Positions 11,740 through 22,165 of a stretch of 64,000 nucleotides of DNA are shown one piece after another. The number at the start of each line of letters is the position of its first letter. Positions within the stretch are counted from its first letter, which is position 1. Location of the stretch: positions 1 through 64,000 of the forward strand of contig JAVXUO010003111.1 in assembly GCA_033065855.1 (NCBI GenBank), given 5' to 3'. The notes under the pieces were generated by a model. That model saw nothing but the letters and a program-made list of their open reading frames with translations, made no database searches and was not told the origin of the DNA. The DNA comes from Escallonia rubra. Lineage: Eukaryota > Streptophyta > Magnoliopsida > Escalloniales > Escalloniaceae. Position numbers and translations under genes: made by a program.

Positions 11740-13640
11740 CTGATCCCGAATCAGGTTTATAATGCCTTCAGCATCACCTTCAATGATCACAAATTGCTTC
11801 TTATGGTTTACAGCCACACGAATAGCTAGTAGAGCAGCTAAGGCCTCCGCTTCTTCAGGGTTACCTGTTTCATTCTCCTCAGTCTGACCAAATTCAAAGA
11901 TATTGTTGGAGTTCCTGCATGTCATGGCGATGCACGCTTTTGCTCCGCGAATGGCTACATCGAAATTTAACTTGTACCACCCTCCAGGTGGAGGAGCTCC
12001 TTTCACTGCAATTGTGAGGTTCCTTTGCGGACTACCAATTGTAGTCAAGAACAGCTGGTCCATCTAATTAATTTGGGTCGAAACTCTGGTGGGATCGAAT
12101 GGGATTCCTTCATGGATCAGTTTATTCCTATGGAACTAGACTAAGTCAAGTAAAAAAGCTGAAAATATGGTGTAGCGTAGCTGGTCTTCAGGTGGAAAGT
12201 GTGGGGGTTTGATCATGAAGTTCAACCAAGATAACGTATTCTCCAGATTTGCAGGAGGTCGGCACCCAAACTCAAAAGTAATCCAGATGATTCTTGTCAC
12301 GTTGCACTCCAAAAATAAGTGGGTAGTTGTTTCAAGATGCGATTCGCAGAGAGGGAAAAATGCATTGCTGTACGGGAAAAGGTGAATGAAGGTTTGTCGC
12401 AGGGGGAGAATATTCCAAGCAATACGCCAAATGAGGATTTTGTGACGTTCTCTAAGTTTAGCTTTCCACAAATTTTTCCAGAAAAGATTGTTGTTGTCTG
12501 GACTTAGGTTAAATCTGCGACTGTTGGCTAAAAGATAGGCTGATTTGGTGGTGAAGAGGCGATTTGGTGAAGGGGTCCAAGCTATTAAGTCTTGGTATTG
12601 AAAGGTAGGAATTTTGATATTCCTAATGGCTTCTACAGTGGGTGGGTCAAAAAGAGAGCTGAGTTTTTGGACATTACATACTCGAGAATTTGGAAGAAAA
12701 AGATCAACTACCAGATTTATACTCGGATCATGCACTTGTGGGGTAGCTGGAGAGTAGCCTTCTTCGAACGGAATCCATCTGTCCTTCCATAGGTTGGTTG
12801 ATTTTTCGTCGCCAATGAACATTCCCGCTCCTTTGTCCATAATGCTTTGCAATTTACAAAGGCCTTTCCAGAACCAAGAGCCTGATTTTTTTGGATGGTG
12901 GTCCAGGAAAGAGGTTCCCTTGAGGTATTTTGATCTCAGAATTCTTGCCCACAATGAATCTGGGTTGGACCACAATAACCATCCCAGCTTAGCCATGAGC
13001 ACCGTATTGAAATCATTCATCCTTTTGAATCCGAGTCCCCCTATAGATTTGGGAGTACAAATTGTATCCCATGCTTTTGGATTGAAATGGGGTTTCCCGT
13101 CCTCCTTTTTGCCCCACCAAAAATGCCAAATTTTCTTGTGCAGTTTGTTCAACAACACCTTCGGCAAAAAGAAAGTTGACATAGTGTACATTGGGATTGC
13201 CATTAAGGATGCCTTGACTAAAGTACCTCTACCAGCTTGAGATAGAACTCTCCTTTTCCGACTAGCAAGTCTTCTGTCTACTCTTACCATAATCCCAGCA
13301 AAGGCTTTACACTTTGGTTGATTAGTGAACATCGGAAGTCCCAAATATCTAGATTCTTTTGCCGCAATTTTATAGTTCAATGTTCGGCAAATGTCCCTTT
13401 TAGCTCATGTATCCATATTGTTGTTGAAGTGAATCTGGGGTTTTGATTTGTTGACGCATTGCCCCGACTAACTATTATAAGTTTCAAGACAAATCTTATT
13501 CATTTGCCCTGCAAAAAATAATGAGATCATCAACAAAAAGGAAGTGTGTGATGGAGGGGCTACCCCTACTAGGCTTGATTCCATGCACTTTTCCTTCCAA
13601 TTCGTTACGGAGAATCAGCCTACTGAGAGCCTCCGAGTTG
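11740..13640 (-). mobile_element. LINE ORF2 fragment: reverse transcriptase end, zf-RVT, RNase H
   Basis: L1-type LINE on the minus strand, truncated at its 5' end. In order, the frames show SEALSRLIL and FLFVDDLIIF (the FADD-like catalytic motif of LINE reverse transcriptase) near 13530-13640. A 414-codon frame (13380-12136) follows with ESRYLGLPMF, LSQAGRGTLVKASLMAIPMY and a zf-RVT end (CESHLETTTHLFLEC). An RNase H part (12063-11740) has KLNFDVA, EAEALAAL and IIEGDAEGIINLI. The frame is broken: a stop lies just upstream of the 414-codon frame, and that frame is separated from the RNase H part. The RNase H then continues in frame at 7852. Copies truncated at the 5' end are normal for LINEs. 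No target duplication was identified. Confidence 0.85.
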
Positions 13641-15227
13641 TAGTAGCCAATCACTGCCGCAACCAGTTTATTGAGCCTGTAAAACATTGATTGCCATGTT
13701 AATAGAAATGGTATGCCACTGTTTTACAAGCAACAAGTTCACAAATGTGTAGCTTACTATTAACAAGAAAGAAGAATTGAACAGTCAAGTAATGCTCGAG
13801 GCAAAGCCTCATTATCATCTCAATAGTGGAGAAGAATGTTCACTTGTCCCCCTGGGGATCTATCCTCGTTAACCTTCCGTGAAAAAGGTCTCGACTTTTA
13901 GCAATAAAAAAAAATCAAAAACACAGCAAGACATGCTATTTTTCAGCAACATTTGCGCTGAATGCAAACATGAGGTGACTAAATGAGCAACATCTACTCA
14001 CTTTTTATAAACAATGGTCGGTGACAATCCATCAGGCAACCTTGCAACGAGCAATTAACTTGGATGAACTAGCAAAGTTGCATAGAAGTATTGAACGATC
14101 CCACCCCCCACCACCCTAGGGAAAAAAACGTAAGTATAAAGTCTCAATTGTTTGTATCTAATCAAGTATGCTTTGGAACCTGAGAATCCAATTGCCGATA
14201 GATGTTACCTATTTGCTTCAGGGCATGTGAACGGAATTAGGAAGCTAAAAAATGTGGCATTCAAAGGCATTAACCCAGAGAAAATGATATTATAAAAAGT
14301 GATGCAGATGAGTTTGTTAACTACATACCAACTCTGTATAAAGGAAAATTGGTAACACAAGCATATGCTAAATGCTTAAGCTACTAGAGTTCTATAATGT
14401 GATATTTTGATGAATAGAAATTCGGAATTTCCAATTCCCATTCTGCAATTCCCAAATTAAGAAGTGTAAAATCCTATGAACTACAAGTCTCGGGCAATGA
14501 AGGAAAAAAGGAAAATAAAATTATTCACAGATTCAAATTAGAGAATGCAACTCAGTCTCCCTTCAAGAAAATGCCAACACAATAAACTAAGAACCAACAA
14601 GGTAGATAACCAAAGAGGGAAAAATAATAAATGCCTGATTAATTTACACAACAAAGCAAGTTGGGTTGCGTTTTCAATATTTTGTTATCAAAGCATACCA
14701 TTCCTCTTAAACTTAATTTTCCAGACAAAACAAATGGTACTAACAGAAGATAAGAGTGAAGCAACGAAGGCCAATAAAGAGCATCATTCTGGAAAAAAAA
14801 AAATAACTTGAACACAACTAATAGCAGTATTAGTGGGGAAAGAAATAAAGGAGACCTGTTGCCGCCGGAAGGTGCCGTCCGGCTATACTGTCGCTGTAAG
14901 GTGATGGTTCTCCAGAACCCATGCATCAATTTCAGGCCTGTTCAATTTGGAGGTGAGAGAGGGAGTCGTCATCGTCGCCCATGGATCGATTTCAGCACCC
15001 ATGGAGAGTCGTCGCCGAAAGGTGGAGGCGGCGAAGTTATCATCATCGCCGACAGATGGAATCGGAGAGAGAGAGAGAGAAAGAGAAAGCAGAGAGAGAG
15101 ATGCTTGGTTTGGAGAGAGAATATTGGGTCGGCAGAAAGGTAATGGGGAGAATAAATAGGTGGTTGATGTGGCGTCATCTAGAACGTTGCTTCCCACCTA
15201 ATTCAATCAGACGGCTGTGACTGGGGC
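13641..15227 (-). other. No confirmed gene; possible minus-strand gene 5' end
   Basis: Most of the stretch is AT-rich and empty. Around 15180-14850 on the minus strand, an AT-rich CTATTTATTC is followed by a long CT-rich leader (15100-15064 on plus is GA-rich) and several in-frame-poor ATGs. One reading gives GAEIDPWATMTTPSL and EIDAWVLENHHLTATV before a possible GT donor. At 13690, just upstream of the LINE start, TTTTACAG precedes an exon-like LNKLVAAVIGYYN. This could be the remains of a host gene that the LINE entered, or chance. I recognise no protein family. Confidence 0.2.
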
Positions 15228-15286
15228 TACAGCATGCCTGCTGTAACCCTAGCCACAGCATGCCTACTGTAACCCTAGCCACAGCC
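15228..15286. repeat. Short 26-bp tandem repeat
   Basis: Two and a bit copies of a 26-bp unit (CAGCATGCCTRCTGTAACCC core) sit just outside the left end of the LTR element. The unit contains a CAGCATGC...GCTGTAACC partial dyad. No function is apparent. Confidence 0.6.
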
Positions 15287-15319
15287 AGGGATCCGGATCG
15301 CTAAAAAACATATAATTAT

Positions 15320-16900
15320 TGTTCACAACCTATTCTGGACCGCACCCCGGGGTCCGCTAAGAGATCCCAGTGGCGCGACACGTCACCCATTTGGCGGTCA
15401 TCATTGCTCGGTCAAAGTGCTCCGCGCCTCGAGCATCCGGACGGCGATCGAAAGTGTGCTCACCCTAATAGGGTCGGCCACCTTAAGGGGGTCGGCCACC
15501 CTAATGGGGTCGGCCACCCCAAGGGGGTCGGCCACCGCAAGGGGGTCGGCCACCCCAAGGGGGTCGGCCTCCATCGCCCTGCGAAGGGGGGAACTTGCCG
15601 AGCGGCACTGACTTCTCGCTCCAACAACACTCACACGCTATCTTCAGTAGCGCGACGCTCTGTCGCAGGCTCAATCAAACTGACGGGGCTCCAGCCCTCG
15701 CGGCGGGACGGGCTCGCAACCATGAAGCCCTCGCCGGCTCAATCAAACTGACGGGGCTCCGGCCCTCGCGGCGGGACGGGCTCGCAACCATGAAGCCCTC
15801 AATCAAACTGACGGGGCTCAGGCCCTCGCGGCAGGACTGGCTCGCAACCATGAAGCCCTCGCCGACTCAATCAAACTAACGGGGCTCTGGCCCTCATGGC
15901 GGGACGGGCTTGCAACCATGAAGCCCTCGCCGGCACAATCAACCGGGGGCTCCGGCCCTCGCCAGCACAATCAACCGACGAGCTTCGGCCCTCGCCAGCA
16001 CAATCAACCGGAGGCTCCGGCCTTCGCAACAAGGATGGGCTTACAACCCTAAGGCCATCGCCGGCACAATCACCCGACGGACTCACGGGGGGCTCCGCTC
16101 GTAGTGCTCCGGCACGAGGACCCCTCGCCACGGACTCTGAGTATCAAGCTGTGAGCATGTGCGCTCATGTTATCATTGATCATCGACACCGCCAGGGCAA
16201 TGAACCCCGGGGCACTTCGGGACGGGAGCAGGTCCTCGGAGGGCATCGCGCCTAGCTCGCCTGACAGTTGGCTACAGGGGCAACCCTCGCCGCTGTCAGG
16301 ATCTCCATGCGTTTCTTGATGCATCTCGGGGATTCAGTAAGGGCTTGGACTGGAAGCTAGGGCAACGGGCTACTCTAACCATGCTACCGCGGTATGGTCA
16401 GTCTTCTCAGACAGGCATAGGGACGCTGCAAGGGCAGGGCGGCACGAACTCAAGGGCAGGGCGGCACGAACTCGGGGACCAGCAATCCGACGGACAATCA
16501 ATACTGTGGGACCCCCTGACACGTGTCGGCTGATGACACGCGCATATTTGTGCCTATATATAGTAGATTTTGGAGCTTATTCAAAGGAGCTCTCTCATTT
16601 CAACATTTCACTCTCTCTCTAAAACTCATTCTCTCTGGATTTCTAGTGAGAGAAACACATTTTGACTCATGTCATCAGACCTTTGACACTGCACCCTTGA
16701 CTCGGACTGTTGACCGTCGGCCCTGTTCATCGTCACCCTGCCTGCGCAGCGCTGCCAGCCCTCGCGACCTGTCTGGGGAGCCTTGCTCTCAGCCCTTACT
16801 CCATCCTTGCTGTCTCCCACTTCGTTTACTTGGAAGCCAACGCAGACTGCATCTTTTGTGGCACCCCACGTGGCATCCGAACCATCTTTCCTCGGCAACA
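15320..16900 (+). repeat. 5' LTR of the LARD-like element
   Basis: Begins TGTTCACAACC and ends CGGCAACA. A TATA box (TATATATA, 16555-16562) lies about 340 bases before its end, so most of the LTR is U3. It contains short GGTCGGCCACC repeats (about 15480-15570) and a 68-bp repeat beginning near 15667 with core GACGGGGCTCCGGCCCTCGC. The pyrimidine-rich stretch after the TATA box fits a transcript leader. Confidence 0.85.
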
Positions 16901-17030
16901 TTTGGCTACTCCGCTGGGGAGGTGAGCATCGTGCTGCGGTCTGCCACACTCAAGCAACCTTGACTCAGCAACGCAGGGCTATCAGGACTACCAGTCACAA
17001 CCTCGACCCAGCCATCCAGGAGCCTGTCAC

Positions 17031-17720
17031 TTCCAAACTTAGAAAATTTTCAAGCTAACATTGTTCTAATGGCACCACCTTTGATGCCATCACCCAGTCC
17101 CTTGGGGGCTTCACCATTTTCTAACCCCTTCTGCCTCACATTGCAGCAACTTGGTACGTGGTGCGCGGGGTGGCTCGAGCCACGCTAGCTATCGCCTCTG
17201 TGACTTAGTCGGTCGTCCATACCTGCCCGCCGTCCTAAGTCCCCCCTCCCTCTCATCTCAACCCCTCGTGGTCGCGATCGCGGTCACATCGCCTCCTCAT
17301 GCCCTTTTCCTTTCCTTTCCAGACTTAGAAAAATTTCTTCGTTTTTTGCGGACGGGTCATCACCCCCGCGGCTTCACTCGGCTCCCTCTTCACTTTTCCA
17401 GACTTAGAAAATTTTCTCCATTTTTCGCGATCGGGTCACCACCCCCGCGACTTCACTCGGCACCTTACACTTAGAAAATTTTCTTCATTTTTCGCAGTCG
17501 GGTCACCCCTTGCGGATTTTCCTCGGCACCCTTGCTCCAGCTCAACACTTAGCCAATTTGTTTTCGACACTTGAAAATTTTCTCAACACTTAGATTTTTT
17601 TACACCTCTCTCGCACCCTGCATGCTCGTGGTCGGGTCATCACCCTCTCATCCTCATTTTACACTTAGAAATTTTTTCACCCTTTGGTGCTCTATCCAAC
17701 ACTTAGAAATTTTTTCCACA
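17031..17720 (+). repeat. Diffuse repeats with CACTTAGAAAATTTTC core
   Basis: About seven copies of ACTTAGAAAATTTTC-like words at roughly 60-100 bp spacing (for example near 17036, 17320, 17399, 17467, 17564, 17660 and 17699). The middle copies are separated by related GGTCACCACCCCCGCG text. It lies inside the LARD-like element after its 5' LTR. No coding sense is seen. Confidence 0.65.
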
Positions 17721-19149
17721 AAAATTTTCATCAATCCCCAATCTCCCTCTTTCTCTCCCTTTCACTTCAAGCTTATTCTTCATCAAAATTTTTCATCCCC
17801 TCTCATGCTCCTTTTATAGGCTCCCATGAAGAAAAAAAAACAAAAACAAAAACAACGCATTTCATTTTCAATTTCAAGTCAAAGAGCAAAAGCAGCCCAG
17901 AAAGGGGCAGAACCCTACCCGCGCCTGCCCCGCCTCGTTTCCCCTCTCTTCACTCAGCTTCAGCGGGTCAACCCGCTCGCTTGCCCGCAACCCGACCCGC
18001 GCCCAACCCTAACCCTAAATCCCCATCTCTTTCTCTCTTTTGCCTAGCGCCGCAGCCCTCTTGCGCCACCACCGCCATCTCGGCCTTCCCCTTCGGCCTC
18101 CGTGCCGACCTGGCCACCGCCGGTCGCCCCTCCNCGGCATCCTCTTTTCCCGCCGAGCTCCCTCCTCCCGACCCCACATCCCCGCCGACCTTCTTCCTCC
18201 CGCGAAACTCCCTCGGCAGCCTATGGCCGCCGACGTCTTCCTCCTTTTTTCTTCAACTTCGGCCACTCCACGCCGACCCTCCCCACGTCGACCCCCCTGC
18301 TACCCCGACCCCTCATCCCCGCCAACCCCCCCCCCCCCGGCCTCTCTCTCCCTTTCCCCGATCCCACGCCCCCACGACGCCATGGCAGGCCATTGCAGCC
18401 GCCCACCCCTCTTCCCCTTCGCTTTTTTCTTGCTTCGGCCACTCTCCCCGTGACCCCCCTGGCTGACCCAACTCCCCACGCCGAGCCCCCCTGCTATCCC
18501 GACCCCCCCTGGCCGACCCCTCATCCCCGCCGACCCCCTCTCGACCTCTCTCTCCCTCTTCCCCGACCCCGTCGCGCCGCCGACAGCACCTCTTTTCCCC
18601 TTCTTCTCGCCGACCCCAGCTGGCCGACGTCTCACCCCGACCCCCACACCCCGCCGACCCCATGGCCAACCCACCTCCACCTTCGGCCATCTCCACCTCG
18701 CCGACCACGCTTCGGCCATCACACCCCATCCCTCTTCGGCCACCTTTGGCCTCGCACTCCACCCTTCTTCGGCCACCCTTGGCTTCGGCCACCTTCCACT
18801 TCTATGCTTTAGAGCCCATAGTCACACGCACCAACCTTTAGCCACTCTCACTCATGGCCGCACCTTCGGCCACTCCCTTCGGCCCTTACCCATCGCACCA
18901 ACACAACCACCTTCATACCCATGTCCACCCTCGACGGTCGAGCAGCCTCTCCATTGCCACCATCTTCTTAATGCTACAAAAAAAAATTTTCAATCTTCGT
19001 ACGGACATAGAGTGCATGTCGCGCTCCAACCTTTATGTTGCTCCTTCCCTACTCATTTCATCATTTTTTTATATACTTCGATTTTTTCCGCAAATCTGGC
19101 TAAACTCGCATCAACCGCGAGCCTGCACCCATCACCGCACCCTTGTCGC
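17721..19149 (+). other. C-rich interior of the LARD-like element
   Basis: Very C-rich sequence with CCCCGACCCC, TTCGGCCAC and CCACCGCC words, a run of 14 C near 18331 and one N at 18134. Long open frames occur on both strands, but they are low-complexity proline, serine and arginine strings. They reflect base composition and are not genes. Confidence 0.65.
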
Positions 19150-20600
19150 CCCACCATCGCGACGTCCTCGCGACCCTCGTCGTTAGCGCCCGAGCGCCGT
19201 CTTTGCGACCCTCGTCGCCAGCGCCCGTGCGCTCTATCTCCACGACCCTCATCGCCTATCGCCCGGGCGCCGTCTTTGCGACCCTCGTCGCCAGCGCCCG
19301 TGCGCTCTCCGCGACCCTCGTCGCCTATCGCCCGGGCGCCGTCTTTGCGACCCTCGTCGCCTATAGCCCGTGCGCCGTCTTTGCGACCCTCGTCGCCAGC
19401 GCCCGTGCGCTCTATCTCCGCCACCATCGTCGCCTATAGCCCGGGCGCCGTCTTTGCGACCCTCGTCGCCAGCGCCCGTGCGCTCTATCTCCGCCACCAT
19501 CGTCGCCTATAGCCCGGGCGCCGTCTTTGCGACCCTCGTCGCAAGCGTCCGTGCGCTCTATCTCCGTGACCTTCGTCGCCCGTGCTCCATCTCCGCGACC
19601 TTCGTCGCCCGCTTCCCCGCGCTCCGCGACTCTCGTCGCCCGCACACCATCTCTGCGACCTTCGTCGCCATCTTCGCGACATTCGTCGCTCGCACGCTAG
19701 CTTCGCGACTCACGGCGCGAGTGCACCATCTCTGCGACCCTCGTCGCCTATCACCCGGGCAATGTCTTCGCGACCTTCGTCGTCTGTAGCCCGAGCAACG
19801 TCTTCGCAACCCTCATCATTAGCGCCCGGGCGCCATCTCTGCGACCCTCGTTGCCAGCACCCGTGCGCTCTCTCTCCGCGACGCTCGTCGCCTATCGCCC
19901 GGGAAACATCTTCGCGACCTTCGTTGCCCGCTTCCGCGCGCGCGCGCACACCATCTCTGCGACTCTCGTCGCCCGCACACCATCTCTGCGACCTTCGTCG
20001 CCATCTTCGCGATATTCGTCGCCCGCGTCCGCGCGCCAGCTGTGCGACTCTCGTCGCCAGCGCATCCTCTCCGCGACTCTCGTCGCCAGTGCACCATCTC
20101 AACGACCTTCGTCGCCGCGCCTGCGCGCCATTTTCGCGACTTTCGTCGCCACGCGCCATATCCTCGACCTTCGTCGCCCGCGTCCGTACGCCAGCTCCGC
20201 GACTCCCGTCGCCAGCGCACCACCTCCGTGACCTTCGTCGCCCGCGTTCACGCGCCAGCTCCGCGACTCTCGTCGCACGCGCGCTATCTCTTCGCGACAT
20301 TCGTCGCCCGCCCCCGCACGCCATCTCCGCAACTCTCGTCGCCCGCGCGCCATCTCCGCGACCTTCGTCGCCCACATCCGCATGACCCTCCGCGACTCTC
20401 GTCTCTGCGACCTTCGTCGCCACGCTCGCGCGCCATCTCTTTGACATTCGTCGCTCGCATCTGCATGACGCCTCCGCAATTCTCGTTGCCCGCGCACCAT
20501 CTCCGCGACCTTCGTCGCTTGCGTTCGCATGACACCTTCGTAACTCTCGTCGCCCTTGGGCCATCTCCGCGACCTTCGTCGTCGGCGCCTGCGCACCGCA
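19150..20600 (+). repeat. Dyad-rich array built on GCGAC-N4-GTCGC
   Basis: Several dozen copies of GCGACCCTCGTCGC or close variants (spacers CCTC, CTTC, TCTC) recur about every 36 bases. At 19200-19560 they form a clearer 73-bp higher-order unit that also contains GCCCGGGCGCCGTC. Each core is an inverted repeat of five bases around four. Open frames across it (up to 284 codons on the minus strand) are translated repeats with no protein identity. Confidence 0.8.
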
Positions 20601-20943
20601 CTCTCACACGTCGTAATGCCCATACGCCGCGCCACTGATACATCCATCACACTGTCTCTCTCTCACCCTACGTGCCCCCATCACCAAGTATCGTCCTTCT
20701 CATGATACGTGCCCCCGGCACCAAGTATCGTCCCGCGACACTCGTCGCCATTCTCATGCACCGTTCTCGTGATATGTGCCCCAGCACTAGGTATTGTCTC
20801 GCGACGGTAGTCTCCGCACCCGTGCACCACAATCACGTTACATGTCCCCCCGGGCACCACACTCATTCACTACACCATGCGTACCTTGCCTTGGTCGTGG
20901 AACATGCTTCAACCCACTCTCCGGAGTGTACATTAGCCTGTGA

Positions 20944-21440
20944 GGATAGGCGACTCCTCCGGGACACTATCTCCGCCAGGGAGCTCTTCAACTCCCCTTC
21001 TGCCAGGTAGACGGCTCCTCCAGGATGCTACCTCGGCCAGTCGGGTAGACGGCTCCTCCGGGATGCTACCTTGACTCGCTCCGAGTGCTCCGGCACAAGG
21101 ACTCACCCGCAGGGATAGGCGACTCCTCCGGGACACTATCTCTGCCAGGGAGCTTTTTAACTCCCCTTCTGCCATGTAGACGGCTCCTCTGGGATGCTAC
21201 CTCAGCCAGTCAGGTAGATGGATCCTCCGGGATGCTACCTTGACGCGTTCCGAGTGCTCCGGCACAAGGACTTACCCGTGGGGATAGGCAACTTTTCCAG
21301 GACACTATCTCTGCCAGGGAGCTCTTTAACTCCCCTTCCGCTAGATAGACGGCTCGTCCGGCATGCTACCTCGGCCAGTCAGGTAGACGGCTCCTCCGGG
21401 ATGCTACTTTGACGCGCTCTGAGTGCTCCGGCACTAGGAC
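20944..21440 (+). repeat. 169-bp tandem repeat, about three copies
   Basis: The word GGATAGG starts at 20944, 21113 and 21282, giving a 169-bp period. Each unit holds two or three copies of GACGGCTCCTCCGGGATGCTACC and ends with GTGCTCCGGCACAAGGAC. That last word is close to one found inside both LTRs (GTGCTCCGGCACGAGGAC). Confidence 0.8.
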
Positions 21441-21481
21441 CCATCGCGGCGGGACGGGCGCGCAACCATGAAGCCCTTGCC

Positions 21482-22030
21482 GACTCAATCAAACTGACCG
21501 GGCTTCGGCCCTCGCACCGGGATGGGCTCACAACCTTATAGCCATCGCCGTCTCAATCAAAGCGACGGGGCTCCGGCCCTCGCACCGGGATGGGCTCTCA
21601 ACCTTATAGCCATCGCCGTCTTAATCAACGCGACGGGGCTCCGGCCCTCGCACCGGGATGGGCTCACAACCTTATAGCCATCGCCGTCTCAATCAAAGCG
21701 ACGGGGCTCCGGCCCTCGCACCGGGATGGGCTCACAACCTTATAGCCATCGCCGTCTCAATCAAAGCGACGGGGCTCCGGCCTTCGCACCGGGATGGGCT
21801 CACAACCTTATAGCCATCGCTGTCTCAATCAACGCGATGGGGCTCCGGCCCTCGCACCGGGATGGGCTCACAACCTTATAGCCATCGCCGTCTCAATCAC
21901 AGGAGGGGGCTCCGGCCCTCGCAACGGGATGGACTCACAATCTTATAGCCATCGCCGTCTCAATCAAAGCGACGGGGCTCCGGCCCTCGCACCGGGATGG
22001 ACTCACAACCTTAAAGCTGTAGCCGACACA
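21482..22030 (+). repeat. 68-bp tandem repeat next to the 3' LTR, about eight copies
   Basis: Units of 68 bp with GACGGGGCTCCGGCCCTCGC and ACCTTATAGCCATCGCCG. The LTRs hold a diverged 68-bp relative of the same unit, with GCAACCATGAAGCCCTCGCC at the matching place. A 68-bp period cannot keep a reading frame, so it is not coding. Confidence 0.85.
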
Positions 22031-22165
22031 ATCACCCAGGGTGTCTGACCCTCGCAGCATGCTCTAAGCACTGAGCGACGACCATGCCGAGTGCATCCAG
22101 CATCGTTTATGCGTGCGGCGCCCGCTCGGGTTGCCCCCCTGCGCACCCCACACGCAGGGGGCTTA

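Noticed and set aside
18000-18020. Telomere-like CCCTAACCCTAA
   Set aside because: Only two to three units within C-rich retroelement text. Far too short for a telomere or an interstitial telomeric array.
17684-20650. Many long open frames on both strands, up to 284 codons
   Set aside because: All are translations of GC-rich tandem repeats lacking stop codons by composition. Overlapping frames on both strands are equally open, and no domain is seen.
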